A stretch of DNA of 64,000 bases from Shimia haliotis. Lineage in GTDB: Bacteria; Pseudomonadota; Alphaproteobacteria; Rhodobacterales; Rhodobacteraceae. Location: contig NZ_FOSZ01000001.1 in NCBI RefSeq assembly GCF_900114415.1, positions 992,001-1,056,000 on the forward strand, written 5' to 3'. Below are positions 35,609 to 43,557 of this stretch, piece after piece. Both the position numbers and the translations under genes were made by a program. The stretch's first letter is position 1, and every line of letters starts with the position of its first letter. Under the pieces are notes generated by a model. The model searched no databases. It saw only the letters and a program-made list of their open reading frames with translations, and was not told the DNA's origin.

Positions 35609-35764
35609 ATGACGTTGAAATCACTGATCATCGCGGCCGCAATGGCCACCACACCCGGACTGGCATTTGCCATGGGATGTAGCTCCGATCACGTCGTGAT
35701 GAGCTGCGCGGCCGGATCGATTTGGGATGTCGAAAAGCAGCGCTGCATAACCGCGACAGGTTGA
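35609..35764 (+). CDS. Tiny secreted Cys-rich peptide
   Basis: Peptide of 51 residues. CAGGGAGG lies 6 bases before the ATG at 35609. The signal peptide is MTLKSLIIAAAMATTPGLAF (cut near A-M), leaving about 30 residues with three Cys: GCSSDHVVMSCAAGSIWDVE then KQRCITATG. The motif C-x2-G-x2-W-x4-K/Q-RC recurs in the next gene. It resembles one loop of a chitin-binding-like Cys knot, but too little is present to name a fold. The good ribosome site and signal peptide support a real gene. Confidence 0.65.
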   Translation: MTLKSLIIAAAMATTPGLAFAMGCSSDHVVMSCAAGSIWDVEKQRCITATG

Positions 35765-35841
35765 TCCACACCAGAAAAACTGGCGTATTACACTAAGCCT
35801 CGCTCAAAAGATGCTAGGCCATTTCAGGAGTTTGTTTCGCA

Positions 35842-36372
35842 ATGATGAAAGTTGTTCTATCCGCCGCTGTAGCGTTCACCTTCGCCGCCCCGGTCTTTGC
35901 GGCTGGCGACGCAACACCCACCGCGCCCAAGCCGGTTAAGGAATGCAAAAACGGAAAGGTTTGGAGCGAGAAGAAAAACCGCTGCACGAAACCGGAAAAC
36001 GCCAGCCTCACCGATGATCAGCTTTATGACAACGTCCGGTCACTGGCGCACAATGATCGCTATGACGACGCCCAATCTGTTCTGGCGGCCATGTCCGATC
36101 AGTCGGAGGATCGCGTGTTGACCTACTGGGGGTTCACCCATCGCAAACTTGGCGATGTGACCCGAGGCATGGCGTTCTACGATCAGGCGATCACCCAGAA
36201 CCCCAACAACATCCTCGCGCGTTCCTACCTCGGTCAGGCCCATGTTGAGGCCGGCAATCTTGTCGCTGCCCGCGCGGAATTGACTGAGATCCGCCAGCGC
36301 GGTGGCTCAGGCACATGGGCCGAGACCTCGCTTGCCTCCGCAATTCAAACCGGCGTGACGTTTAACTACTGA
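35842..36372 (+). CDS. Secreted TPR protein
   Basis: Protein of 176 residues with a signal peptide (MMKVVLSAAVAFTFAAPVFA). Next comes a short Cys segment (KECKNGKVWSEKKNRCTKP) sharing the motif of the peptide encoded just upstream. Two to three tetratricopeptide repeats fill about 55-175 (YDNVRSLAHNDRYDDAQSVL; MAFYDQAITQNPNNILARSY), a scaffold for protein binding in the periplasm. The start codon is the first of two adjacent ATG. No enzyme domain. The partner is unknown. Confidence 0.78.
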   Translation: MMKVVLSAAVAFTFAAPVFAAGDATPTAPKPVKECKNGKVWSEKKNRCTKPENASLTDDQLYDNVRSLAHNDRYDDAQSVLAAMSDQSEDRVLTYWGFTHRKLGDVTRGMAFYDQAITQNPNNILARSYLGQAHVEAGNLVAARAELTEIRQRGGSGTWAETSLASAIQTGVTFNY

Positions 36373-36398
36373 TTTCCCGCCGATATTCAGGGTTTCTT

Positions 36399-36430
36399 TA
36401 GTCTTGAGTGCTTGAGTGCGCCCAAGACTA
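36399..36430 (+). promoter_or_regulatory. Inverted repeat directly before the fliG ribosome binding site
   Basis: Arms tagtcttg (36399-36406) and caagacta (36423-36430) are perfect 8-mers, and the AGGAG of fliG begins on the next base. The loop holds a tandem copy of cttgagtg. It could act as a terminator-like or translation-control hairpin, but no T-run follows. Confidence 0.5.
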
Positions 36431-36441
36431 AGGAGAACCCT

Positions 36442-37494
36442 ATGAGCGCTATTCCTATGGCACAGATCCGCCCTGGTGCGTCGATGGGCGGCGGGTCGCA
36501 TCTTTCGCGAAAGCAAAAAGCTGCGATTATTGTGCGGTTTCTTTTGAATGAAGGGGCCGAGCTCGAACTCACAAACCTCTCAGACGAACACCAATCCGAC
36601 CTGACCTATCTAATGGCGGAAATGGGCTACATTGATCGAGAGACACTGTCGGACGTCTTGATGGAATTTGCTCATGAACTCGAATCCATCGGACTGTCTT
36701 TTCCCAATGGCATCTCCGGCGCTCTGAATGTCTTGGAAGGTAAAATCAGCCCCCTCACCGCCGCGCGCCTGCGCAAGGAGGCAGGTGTTCGCGTCGCGGG
36801 TCAACCATGGCAGCGTATCCGTGCCCTGCCCGTCAGCGACCTTGTGGATTTGCTGTCTTCAGAAAGCATCGAAGTGTCGGCTGTTTTGATCTCGAAACTC
36901 GACGTGGACAAGGCAGCCAATCTGCTTAGCCAACTGCCCGGAGACAAAGCGCGGCGCATCACCCACACCATGTCCATGACCAACAAAATCGGTCCCGAAG
37001 CCGTTGACCGGATCGGCCTGACGCTTGCGTGTCAAATCGATGACCGCCCACCGCGCGCCTTTTCCGATGGACCCGAAAGCCGATTGGGCGCAATCCTCAA
37101 CAACTCCACCAGCGCCACGCGCGACGACATTCTCACCTCTCTGGATGAAACCGACGCGGATTTCGCAGCAAAGGTCCGAAAAACGATCTTCACCTATGCT
37201 CACATCCACAAGCGCTTGAAAAGTTTGGATGTTCCTTCGGTATTGCGCGACATTGACCAAGGTGATCTGATCACCGCAATGACCTACGCGACCGAAGGAG
37301 ACCTAGGCCTATCAACCGAGTTTATGCTGGAGAACATTCCCAACCGGCTGGCCGATCAACTGCGCGAAGGCGTCGAAGATCGCGGCACCGTCAAGTTGGC
37401 CGAGGCAGAACCGGCAATGGCGGAAATCACCAAGACCATTCGCGAAATGGCTCGGCTCGGGGACATCGAATTGATTGTACCCGACGAAGACTAA
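36442..37494 (+). CDS. fliG: Flagellar motor switch protein FliG
   Basis: Protein of 350 residues of the rotor C-ring that meets the stator and controls rotation. N-terminal domain at about 20-110 (LSRKQKAAIIVRFLLNEGAEL), middle domain at about 115-235 and the charged C-terminal domain at 240-345 (HKRLKSLDVPSVLRDIDQG; DLGLSTEFMLENIPNRLADQ). The start at 36442 is set by AAGGAG 6 bases upstream. The C-terminal domain is divergent relative to enteric FliG, yet the ARM-like pattern is kept. No other flagellar gene is in the window, so fliG stands apart from its cluster. Confidence 0.85.
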   Translation: MSAIPMAQIRPGASMGGGSHLSRKQKAAIIVRFLLNEGAELELTNLSDEHQSDLTYLMAEMGYIDRETLSDVLMEFAHELESIGLSFPNGISGALNVLEGKISPLTAARLRKEAGVRVAGQPWQRIRALPVSDLVDLLSSESIEVSAVLISKLDVDKAANLLSQLPGDKARRITHTMSMTNKIGPEAVDRIGLTLACQIDDRPPRAFSDGPESRLGAILNNSTSATRDDILTSLDETDADFAAKVRKTIFTYAHIHKRLKSLDVPSVLRDIDQGDLITAMTYATEGDLGLSTEFMLENIPNRLADQLREGVEDRGTVKLAEAEPAMAEITKTIREMARLGDIELIVPDED

Positions 37495-37497
37495 GGC

Positions 37498-38196
37498 CTA
37501 CTTCATGCGCGCCGCAGCAAGGATCGGGCCACCGTTTGCCACCTGTACCAGAACCACCACCGGACCGTCCCCTTTTACAGGGGCCGAAAAATCAAGAGGC
37601 GCGCGTCCGTTCCATTTTTTCGCGACCTTCCAGTCATCCACGATATTGACATAAGTCAGCGTAAGACCGGCGTTTTCACCGCGCTTGATGGACACGTCCT
37701 CGGATGGGCGATACCGCACCACATGAACGCTCATGTCCTGCTGATTTTCCGCACGCGCGGCAATTGATATCCGGTTGCCCTTGCGCGCCACATCCAGCGC
37801 CACTGTCGGCTTTTTCGCCTTATGCGCCTCAATCAGTTTTTCAACTTTGCCAGGATGTGTTCCAACCACGTGATCCGCGCCGTTCACAATCATCTGGGGC
37901 GTATACACAGAGCGATGTCCTGAGGCGTGAGCATATAGTTTCTGGCGGTTGGTGTAGTCCGGATTGGCAAAGTTGTCTTTCCAACCAATGTAGTCCCAGT
38001 AATCCACGTGCAATGCCAACGCGATGACGTCTTCGCGCCCAGCCAGTTCCTTGCGCAAATACTCGTCCGCCGGCGGACAGCTCGAGCATCCTTGCGAGGT
38101 ATAAAGCTCCACCACCACCGGATAGGTGGTCTGCGCTGTCACCGCACTTGCCATTACAAACCAAAGGGTTGCAAAGAGAGCTGCCGCTTTTGTCAT
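37498..38196 (-). CDS. DUF1223 secreted thioredoxin-fold protein
   Basis: Protein of 232 residues with a signal peptide (MTKAAALFATLWFVMASAVT, cut before QTTYP). The mature N-terminus VVELYTSQGCSSCPPADEYL carries a CxxC pair in a thioredoxin-like setting, the mark of DUF1223. YTPQMIVNGADHVVGTHPGK follows at about 115-135. It may act in the periplasm as a thiol oxidoreductase. It is convergent with fliG (3 bases apart). Its neighbour, the ccm cluster with CcmG, also handles thiols, but a link is unproven. Confidence 0.85.
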   Translation of the reverse strand: MTKAAALFATLWFVMASAVTAQTTYPVVVELYTSQGCSSCPPADEYLRKELAGREDVIALALHVDYWDYIGWKDNFANPDYTNRQKLYAHASGHRSVYTPQMIVNGADHVVGTHPGKVEKLIEAHKAKKPTVALDVARKGNRISIAARAENQQDMSVHVVRYRPSEDVSIKRGENAGLTLTYVNIVDDWKVAKKWNGRAPLDFSAPVKGDGPVVVLVQVANGGPILAAARMK

Positions 38197-38394
38197 TATT
38201 GGTCCATTCCGTGAATTATCCCCTTAGCCAGTTCTACGTCGGGAAGGACCGTAACACCAATCAACGTTTTGAGAGTAACCAGTGAGGCCGCGCGCCAAAA
38301 CAGGCAGACCCAGCCAAAGTGCCATTTTCCAGCAACCAACACTGTAAACGCGGCGTCCTATCGAGCAGACGCCGGAAACGCGACCAGTGACACA

Positions 38395-38411
38395 GGCGCG
38401 ACTGTCGCGCC
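38395..38411. other. Perfect palindrome just past the ccmG stop
   Basis: ggcgcgac-t-gtcgcgcc, 8-bp arms around one base, 6 bases downstream of the ccmG stop codon. No T-run follows on the minus strand. It may protect the 3' end of the transcript or bind a regulator. Confidence 0.4.
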
Positions 38412-38417
38412 CCTAGA

Positions 38418-38984
38418 TCATTTAAGGCTGTCCATGGCCGGTCGCAGTCGCTCGTCAATCTCGCGCTGGGTCACAGGGCCGGCAATGCGCAGCACCACGT
38501 TGCCAGCGCCATCAATCAGATAGGTCTCAGGCACACCATAGACCCCCCAATTCAGCGCCATGCGACCGGTATTGTCCGCGCCCCCTTTGGCATAGGGATC
38601 CCCCAGATCGCGGAGAAACTGAACCGCGTTGCCCTCGGGATCTTTGTAGTTCACCCCAAGTATCTCGATGCCTTCGGCCTTCAACGCCATAAGATTGGGA
38701 TGTTCAACGCGGCATGGCCCACACCAACTTGCCCAAAAGTTCACCAACGTCATCTCGCCGGTACGCAGATCCGCATCACTCAGCATCTCCATATCCGGAA
38801 AGGGCGCGACCTGAACCGCGGGGGCCTGTTTGCCAACCAATGCACTCGGCAATTCGTCAGGGTTTTCGCGGTTCATACCCAGAAGGAACAACAACGCGAG
38901 CCCGCCAAACAAAATCGGCGGCAACAGCATCAATAGGGAAATGCCCTTCTTTTTCGGGCTCTCTTGAGGGGTGTTATCGGTCAC
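38418..38984 (-). CDS. ccmG: Thiol:disulfide interchange protein of cytochrome c maturation
   Basis: Membrane-anchored periplasmic thioredoxin (188 residues) that reduces apocytochrome c or CcmH. One N-terminal membrane segment (LLMLLPPILFGGLALLFLLG) is followed by the thioredoxin domain with the active site Cys88 and Cys91 (WASWCGPCRVEHP) and the cis-Pro motif YGVPETYLID. A GTG start at 38984 with GGAGG 9 bases upstream is preferred over an upstream TTG. It overlaps ccmD by 11 bases. Last gene of the ccmABCDG operon. Confidence 0.92.
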   Translation of the reverse strand: MTDNTPQESPKKKGISLLMLLPPILFGGLALLFLLGMNRENPDELPSALVGKQAPAVQVAPFPDMEMLSDADLRTGEMTLVNFWASWCGPCRVEHPNLMALKAEGIEILGVNYKDPEGNAVQFLRDLGDPYAKGGADNTGRMALNWGVYGVPETYLIDGAGNVVLRIAGPVTQREIDERLRPAMDSLK

Positions 38985-39126
38985 GGCGTCGCGCCTCCGC
39001 TGCTTCAAGCTCCACGCGGGCGCGGCGCGCGGCCCGAACGCTCAAAAGCACAAGAGCGCCTAACAAAACGATGGCCACGCCATAGGCAGATAGGACTTCG
39101 GCGGCATATTTTCCCAGATCAGGCAT
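38974..39126 (-). CDS. ccmD: Haem exporter protein D
   Basis: Short membrane protein of 50 residues, starting MPDLGKYAAEVLSAYGVAIV with one transmembrane helix and a basic C-terminal tail (SVRAARRARVELEAAEARRR). CcmD helps to release holo-CcmE from the CcmABC complex. Its ATG overlaps the ccmC stop (TGATG), and its end overlaps ccmG. The length and topology are typical, and the position between ccmC and ccmG makes the call safe. Confidence 0.88.
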   Translation of the reverse strand: MPDLGKYAAEVLSAYGVAIVLLGALVLLSVRAARRARVELEAAEARRRDR

Positions 39127-39878
39127 CAACCCAAATGCTCCCGTGCCAAGAGCGCCTTGGTCCGGCGCTTGTGAATTTCGGTCCGCGTGCGCAACAAAAC
39201 AAGCGCCACAAACAGAAGAACAAACCCAATGATGCAAAGAAACAAAGGGTAGAAAAAGATGTTGGAGACCTTTTCCTCGGTGTCCGTGCCTGTCACTGCG
39301 CCTGCGCGCATCACCGAGGCCCCCTGATGGAGGCCCTGATTCCAAAAGTTCACTGCGTATCGGCTAAGCAGTGCGAAAACCGACCCCACAATGCACAGAA
39401 CAGAAGTCAGATCCGCAGCGGTGTCCGGATTGTCGATCGCTTCCCAGAGGGCCAAGTAGCCAAGATAAAACAGGAAAAGAATAAGAAAAGACGTCAGTCG
39501 TGGATCCCAGACCCACCATGTGCCCCACATCGGTTGTCCCCAGACGGCACCGGTAAACAAAGCGATCAAAGTCATGATAACACCGACTGACGCAGCCCCC
39601 TTGGCCGCCAGCACCGACACATGGTGACGCCGCACGAGCCAAATTAAAGAGGTCACAAGCATCATCGCCCAGATGTTGATTGCCATCATCGCCGAGGGCA
39701 CGTGCAGATAGATGATCTTTACCGTTGACCCTTGGCGGAAATCATCAGGCGTGAAGAAAAACCCCCAGACAAGGCCAACCACCAGCGCAACCGCGGCGAA
39801 GCCGGACACCCATGGCAGAACCACCCCTGCCAGTCTGCTGAACTTCACCGGATTGGCGTTTTCCCAGATCGAACTCAT
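39126..39878 (-). CDS. ccmC: Haem exporter protein C
   Basis: Integral membrane protein of 250 residues with six helices that presents haem to CcmE. The tryptophan-rich haem-handling loop reads WGQPMWGTWWVWDPRLTSFL at about residue 110. Conserved His flank it (YLHVPSAMMAIN at about 58). The gene follows ccmB with an 88-base gap and overlaps ccmD by 1 base. The WGxPMWGTWWVWDxRLTS signature is unambiguous. Confidence 0.96.
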   Translation of the reverse strand: MSSIWENANPVKFSRLAGVVLPWVSGFAAVALVVGLVWGFFFTPDDFRQGSTVKIIYLHVPSAMMAINIWAMMLVTSLIWLVRRHHVSVLAAKGAASVGVIMTLIALFTGAVWGQPMWGTWWVWDPRLTSFLILFLFYLGYLALWEAIDNPDTAADLTSVLCIVGSVFALLSRYAVNFWNQGLHQGASVMRAGAVTGTDTEEKVSNIFFYPLFLCIIGFVLLFVALVLLRTRTEIHKRRTKALLAREHLG

Positions 39879-39966
39879 GCGTCTGTCCTAGCTGCGTTAA
39901 TCATTGTCTGCACCTCACATCGCCGAGAGCGGGTGCGCAGACATTGATTTGGATTAAACTTTTGGC

Positions 39967-40623
39967 TCACCGCAGATTTATCCGCAAAACCAGCGCGCTC
40001 GCAAAGGGCAAAAGTGCAATTGCACCAAAGGTTATTCCGGCAAGCATCAAAAGTGGAGTGGTCGTTGCCTGCCCCTCTGCCCCCCGACGCGCGAGCTCCG
40101 CACCAAAAATCAGGGTCGGAACGTAAAGCGGCAGCACCAACAGCGAGAGCAAAAGCCCTCCGCGTTTCAGCCCCACGGTCAGAGCCGCTCCGAAAGTGCC
40201 AACAACACTGAGAGCCGGCGTTCCAACCGCCAGAGACAGGATCAGCCACACATAGCCGGGCGCAGGCAGGTTCAAAAGCAATCCGAACACCGGCGCCGCA
40301 ATCACCAACGGAAGGCCGGTCGTGATCCAATGGGCCAGAGATTTCACCGCAACCACCCCCTCCAGAGGGAGCGGCGACGTGGCCACGAGATCAAGAGTGC
40401 CATCTTCCCAGTCCAGCGCCAGAATACGATCAAGCGACAGCAGACAGGCCAACAACGCGCCCAGCCAGAGTATTCCAGGAGCAATGCGGGACAGCAAAAC
40501 GCTCTCCGGACCCACGGAAAACGGCACAAGTATCACAACAATAAGAAAAAACGCGAGGCCAAGTCCAAACCCGCCACCGGCGCGCACGGCCAGTTTCAGG
40601 TCACGTGTCAAAAGCGCGATCAT
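39967..40623 (-). CDS. ccmB: Haem exporter protein B (ABC permease)
   Basis: Membrane subunit of 218 residues and six helices that works with the CcmA ATPase. Family motifs [29 protein letters not shown] and [18 protein letters not shown] are present. It overlaps ccmA by 4 bases. Together CcmAB drive release of haem-loaded CcmE in the periplasm. Length is usual. Confidence 0.94.
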   Translation of the reverse strand: MIALLTRDLKLAVRAGGGFGLGLAFFLIVVILVPFSVGPESVLLSRIAPGILWLGALLACLLSLDRILALDWEDGTLDLVATSPLPLEGVVAVKSLAHWITTGLPLVIAAPVFGLLLNLPAPGYVWLILSLAVGTPALSVVGTFGAALTVGLKRGGLLLSLLVLPLYVPTLIFGAELARRGAEGQATTTPLLMLAGITFGAIALLPFASALVLRINLR

Positions 40624-41240
40624 AGAAAACTCTCGTCAAATCCGGCGGGGTCCGCGTGGTGCCCTGTGGCTTTGAAGGGGCCGACATCCAACACATCGCC
40701 CTCCAGACCAAGGTCGATATGCGTGGCAATCAACGCACTTCCTCCCGCCGCCAAATGCGCCCGAACAGCGTCAGCAAATCTGGCGACCGACTGGGTATCA
40801 AGAGACACTGTCGGCTCATCCAAAATCCAGATCGATCGCCCCGTCACCAAAAGCCGCGCCAAACCAAGTCGACGCTTTTGACCGGCAGACAAAGCGCCAG
40901 CCAGCCTTGGCAAAAGATCCTCAAGATCAAAGGCTTGAACGGCCCCATCAATGTCGCTCTGCCCAAAAACGCTGGCCCAGAACCGCAGATTCTCCTCCAC
41001 CGAAAGCATGGATTTCAACCCGTCCGAATGCGCCGCGTATGCAAAACTCTCCTCGGGGGCATCGACTTTGCCGGCCATCGGCGGCTGCAAGCCTGCGATG
41101 GTGCGCAACATGGTGGTTTTGCCAATGCCGTTTGGTCCGCGTATCACCAATGCACGGCCTGATTTCAGGGTGAATGACACACCTTCCAGAACGGCAATGC
41201 CCCCCCGGGCGACGATCAAATCAGAAACGGTCAAAGTCAT
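40620..41240 (-). CDS. ccmA: Haem exporter protein A (ABC ATPase)
   Basis: ATP-binding subunit of 206 residues. Walker A is GPNGIGKTT at about 35-43, the signature [14 protein letters not shown] at about 117-130 and Walker [14 protein letters not shown] just after. CcmA-type proteins use ATP to free holo-CcmE. First gene of the ccm operon. The upstream gap holds two repeat elements and must contain the promoter unless read-through from the Mth938-like gene supplies transcription. Confidence 0.95.
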   Translation of the reverse strand: MTLTVSDLIVARGGIAVLEGVSFTLKSGRALVIRGPNGIGKTTMLRTIAGLQPPMAGKVDAPEESFAYAAHSDGLKSMLSVEENLRFWASVFGQSDIDGAVQAFDLEDLLPRLAGALSAGQKRRLGLARLLVTGRSIWILDEPTVSLDTQSVARFADAVRAHLAAGGSALIATHIDLGLEGDVLDVGPFKATGHHADPAGFDESFL

Positions 41241-41341
41241 GCCTTGGGATTAGCTCATCCGCGCTGACGACAAAAGAGAAAACACCGCCGGAACGCCAGA
41301 GGCGACACCCTGTCGCCAAAGGCAAAGCAGCTCGCAGCGCA

Positions 41342-41374
41342 GCGTCGGCAAAACATCGGTATTGCGTCGGCGCC
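41342..41374. repeat. Three 11-bp repeats related to those at 30.2 kb
   Basis: Units gcgtcggcaaa, acatcggtatt and gcgtcggcgcc follow with an exact 11-base period. The reverse complement of the 30187-30219 array matches 28 of 33 positions by my hand alignment. Confidence 0.7.
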
Positions 41375-41402
41375 GCGCCAGCCGCGGCTTACGCGCGCCT
41401 CG

Positions 41403-41464
41403 TTTCTTCCTATTGCCCAAAATACCTTGGGGTGAGCAGCGCAGCTGCGAGGGGCAAGGCCCCT
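41403..41464. repeat. Palindromic repeat, second copy of the nnr element
   Basis: Begins tttcttcctattgcccaaaa then taccttgggg, nearly the same as at 24301-24330. It continues with a gcagctgc palindrome and a 6-bp inverted repeat aggggc-aag-gcccct (41450-41464). It lies between the start of ccmA and the end of the Mth938-like gene. Confidence 0.65.
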
Positions 41465-41473
41465 GCTCTGCTC

Positions 41474-41827
41474 TCACAACGGCAACACCACCGCCGCCAC
41501 GCGGCGGCCTTCGCTGACCAGAACGTTGTAAGTCCGGCAGGCGGACGCCGAGGCCATGGGCTCGACGCCGATCCCTGCCGCCTCCATCGCGTCCCGAAAT
41601 TCCTTGTTGACCGGTGCCATCGTCTCTCCGGTGCCCATAAGGATAAAGTCCACCTTATCTTTGAGCGCCAACACAGCCTCGACATCGTCATAGCCACCCC
41701 AGCTGCGGGCACCGGTTGCAGTGATGATGGCGCCGCCATGAATGACATCGCCGTTGACGCGGAAAAACCCGGGACCATATCCGTCAATCGGGACAGCATC
41801 CTCATAGTGCACTTCGCTGATCTGCAT
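41474..41827 (-). CDS. Mth938-like (DUF498/NDUFAF3-type) protein
   Basis: Small protein of 117 residues of the fold seen in Mth938 and the complex I assembly factor NDUFAF3. Motifs are VPIDGYGPGFFRVNGDVIHG at about 12-31, FILMGTGETMAPV at about 62-74 and ASACRTYNVLVSEGRRVAAVVLP at the end. Its biochemical role in bacteria is not settled; in mitochondria the relative works next to membrane-insertion machinery. It follows the sec genes, a placement that I recall from other alphaproteobacteria. Confidence 0.88.
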   Translation of the reverse strand: MQISEVHYEDAVPIDGYGPGFFRVNGDVIHGGAIITATGARSWGGYDDVEAVLALKDKVDFILMGTGETMAPVNKEFRDAMEAAGIGVEPMASASACRTYNVLVSEGRRVAAVVLPL

Positions 41828-41830
41828 TTG

Positions 41831-42592
41831 TCACCCTCCGAAATTGAGAAACGGCAACCCAGACAAAGCCGCTCCTGCGATGACCACATAGGCCACGCCT
41901 CGGTATAGCCGCTCCCGCGCCGGATGGAAGAGCGCCCCGCCCAGCAGATTGCCCGCCAAGGCAGGCAAAGCCAAGGCCAGACCGATCACAAAGGCGAGCG
42001 GTTCAAACCCGCCAAGCACCAACAGAACAGCAATCAACAGAAGATCGTAGAAAAAGAGATAAGCGGTGGTGTTTGCCCGCACCACGGTCGGAGAATGGGG
42101 GCTGGCCATATAGAACAAAATCACAGGCGGCCCCGGCAGGCCCGCAGCGCCTCCAAGAAACCCGCCCGCTCCGCCAATGCCCCAGACCATCGGCGGCGTG
42201 ACCGCGCCGCGATAGCGCAATCCCGAGACCAGCACCACAAGCATGCCCAGTGTCAGCAGAGAAACCGCATATCGGAAAATGTCGGGATCCACGCGCGTTA
42301 ACACCCAGAGCCCCACGGGCAACAACAGCACAACACCCCCCATCAGTCGCATCAAATCACGTGGATGACCTTTGCGCAGGGCGGCGGGCATGTGCACGGC
42401 GGGCGCAATGATGTCCATCGCCGCCAGCGACAGGATCGTCCACAACGGCGGCATCACCTGTGCTGCCACAGGCAGATAGATCAAAGCTGTTCCAAAACCG
42501 GAAAAGCCGCGAATGACGCCCGCGACAAAGGCAGCCAAGGCGACCCAGGCAAGGCCCTCAAGGGCCAGTGCCTGGGTCAAGAGATCAGGCAT
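41831..42592 (-). CDS. TauE/SafE-family permease
   Basis: Membrane protein of 253 residues with seven to eight helices. The N-terminal VALAAFVAGVIRGFSGFGTALIYLP carries the G-F-G-x-G/A family motif, and the repeat GGAGGFLGGAAGLPGPPVILFYM marks the second half. Members export sulfite, sulfoacetate or other organosulfur anions. It overlaps secF by 8 bases and precedes the Mth938-like gene by 3 bases, so it is part of the sec transcript. Its substrate is unknown; in a DMSP-degrading organism, sulfur anions are reasonable candidates. Confidence 0.85.
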   Translation of the reverse strand: MPDLLTQALALEGLAWVALAAFVAGVIRGFSGFGTALIYLPVAAQVMPPLWTILSLAAMDIIAPAVHMPAALRKGHPRDLMRLMGGVVLLLPVGLWVLTRVDPDIFRYAVSLLTLGMLVVLVSGLRYRGAVTPPMVWGIGGAGGFLGGAAGLPGPPVILFYMASPHSPTVVRANTTAYLFFYDLLLIAVLLVLGGFEPLAFVIGLALALPALAGNLLGGALFHPARERLYRGVAYVVIAGAALSGLPFLNFGG

Positions 42593-43553
42593 CCACGTTG
42601 GCGAACTGGTTGCCGGCCGTGTTGTCTGGTTTGGACCAGTCGCGTTTCACGCCGAGTTTCAGCAGAACCGCAGAGGCGATAAAGATCGACGAATAAGTCC
42701 CGACAATCACACCCCAGATCATTGCGAAAACAAAGCCGCGGATCACGTCGCCACCCAGCACAAAAAGCGAGATCAGCGCCAGCAGTGTAGTAACAGAGGT
42801 CATCACCGTCCGGCTAAGGGTCTCGTTGATCGAGAGGTTCATGACCTCTTTCAGTTCCATCTTTTTGTACTTGCGCAGATTTTCCCGCACGCGGTCAAAG
42901 ACCACCACGGTGTCGTTCAGCGAGTAGCCGACGATGGTCAGAAGGGCCGCGATGATGGCAAGGTCAAACTTGATTTGCAGTTCGGAAAAGACGCCGATGG
43001 TCAGCACAACGTCGTGCACAAGGGCCGCAACCGCACCAAGGGCAAACTGCCATTCAAAGCGCAACCAGATATAGATCAGCACCGCGCCAATCGCCAAAAG
43101 AACGGCGATCACAGCGGTTTGGATCAACTCGCCGGAAACCTTGGGACCAACGGACTCGACAGACACAAACGTAATGTCCGGTGCCACGGTCTTCAGCGCC
43201 ACCTCAACTTCGCGGATCACATCCGCTGTCACCGCTTCCTCGCCCTCTTGGGCCTGAATGCGGATCATGGTGACATTCTGGTTCTCGTCGAAATTCACGT
43301 CAAACACTTCGGTGATTGTCACATCGCCCAGCTCCAGCGGCACAAGAGCGTCACGATACTCAGAAACCACCACTTGCTGTGCGCTTTCGGTGCGGATCGT
43401 GGTGCCACCCTTAAAGTCGATGCCAAAGTTCAACCCCACAACAAAGAAGCTGACCATGGCAGCCACCATCAGAGCTCCGGAAATTCCAAGCCAGAGGAAC
43501 GGGCGGGAGAAGAAATCCCATTTGGTGTCTTGGGGAACAAGTCTCAAACGCAT
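42585..43553 (-). CDS. secF: Protein translocase subunit SecF
   Basis: Membrane protein of 322 residues and six helices that pairs with SecD to complete protein export using the proton gradient. The first periplasmic loop starts NFGIDFKGGTTIRTESAQ, and the TM4 motif GYSLNDTVVVFDRVREN is intact. Start at 43553 (MRLRLVPQDTKWDFF) gives the usual N-terminus; the frame is open 13 codons upstream inside secD. Four bases separate it from secD. Confidence 0.95.
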   Translation of the reverse strand: MRLRLVPQDTKWDFFSRPFLWLGISGALMVAAMVSFFVVGLNFGIDFKGGTTIRTESAQQVVVSEYRDALVPLELGDVTITEVFDVNFDENQNVTMIRIQAQEGEEAVTADVIREVEVALKTVAPDITFVSVESVGPKVSGELIQTAVIAVLLAIGAVLIYIWLRFEWQFALGAVAALVHDVVLTIGVFSELQIKFDLAIIAALLTIVGYSLNDTVVVFDRVRENLRKYKKMELKEVMNLSINETLSRTVMTSVTTLLALISLFVLGGDVIRGFVFAMIWGVIVGTYSSIFIASAVLLKLGVKRDWSKPDNTAGNQFANVDA

Positions 43554-43557
43554 GGGA

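Noticed and set aside
38395-38411. Palindrome after ccmG as a rho-independent terminator
   Set aside because: Loop of one base and no T-run; kept only as a palindrome.
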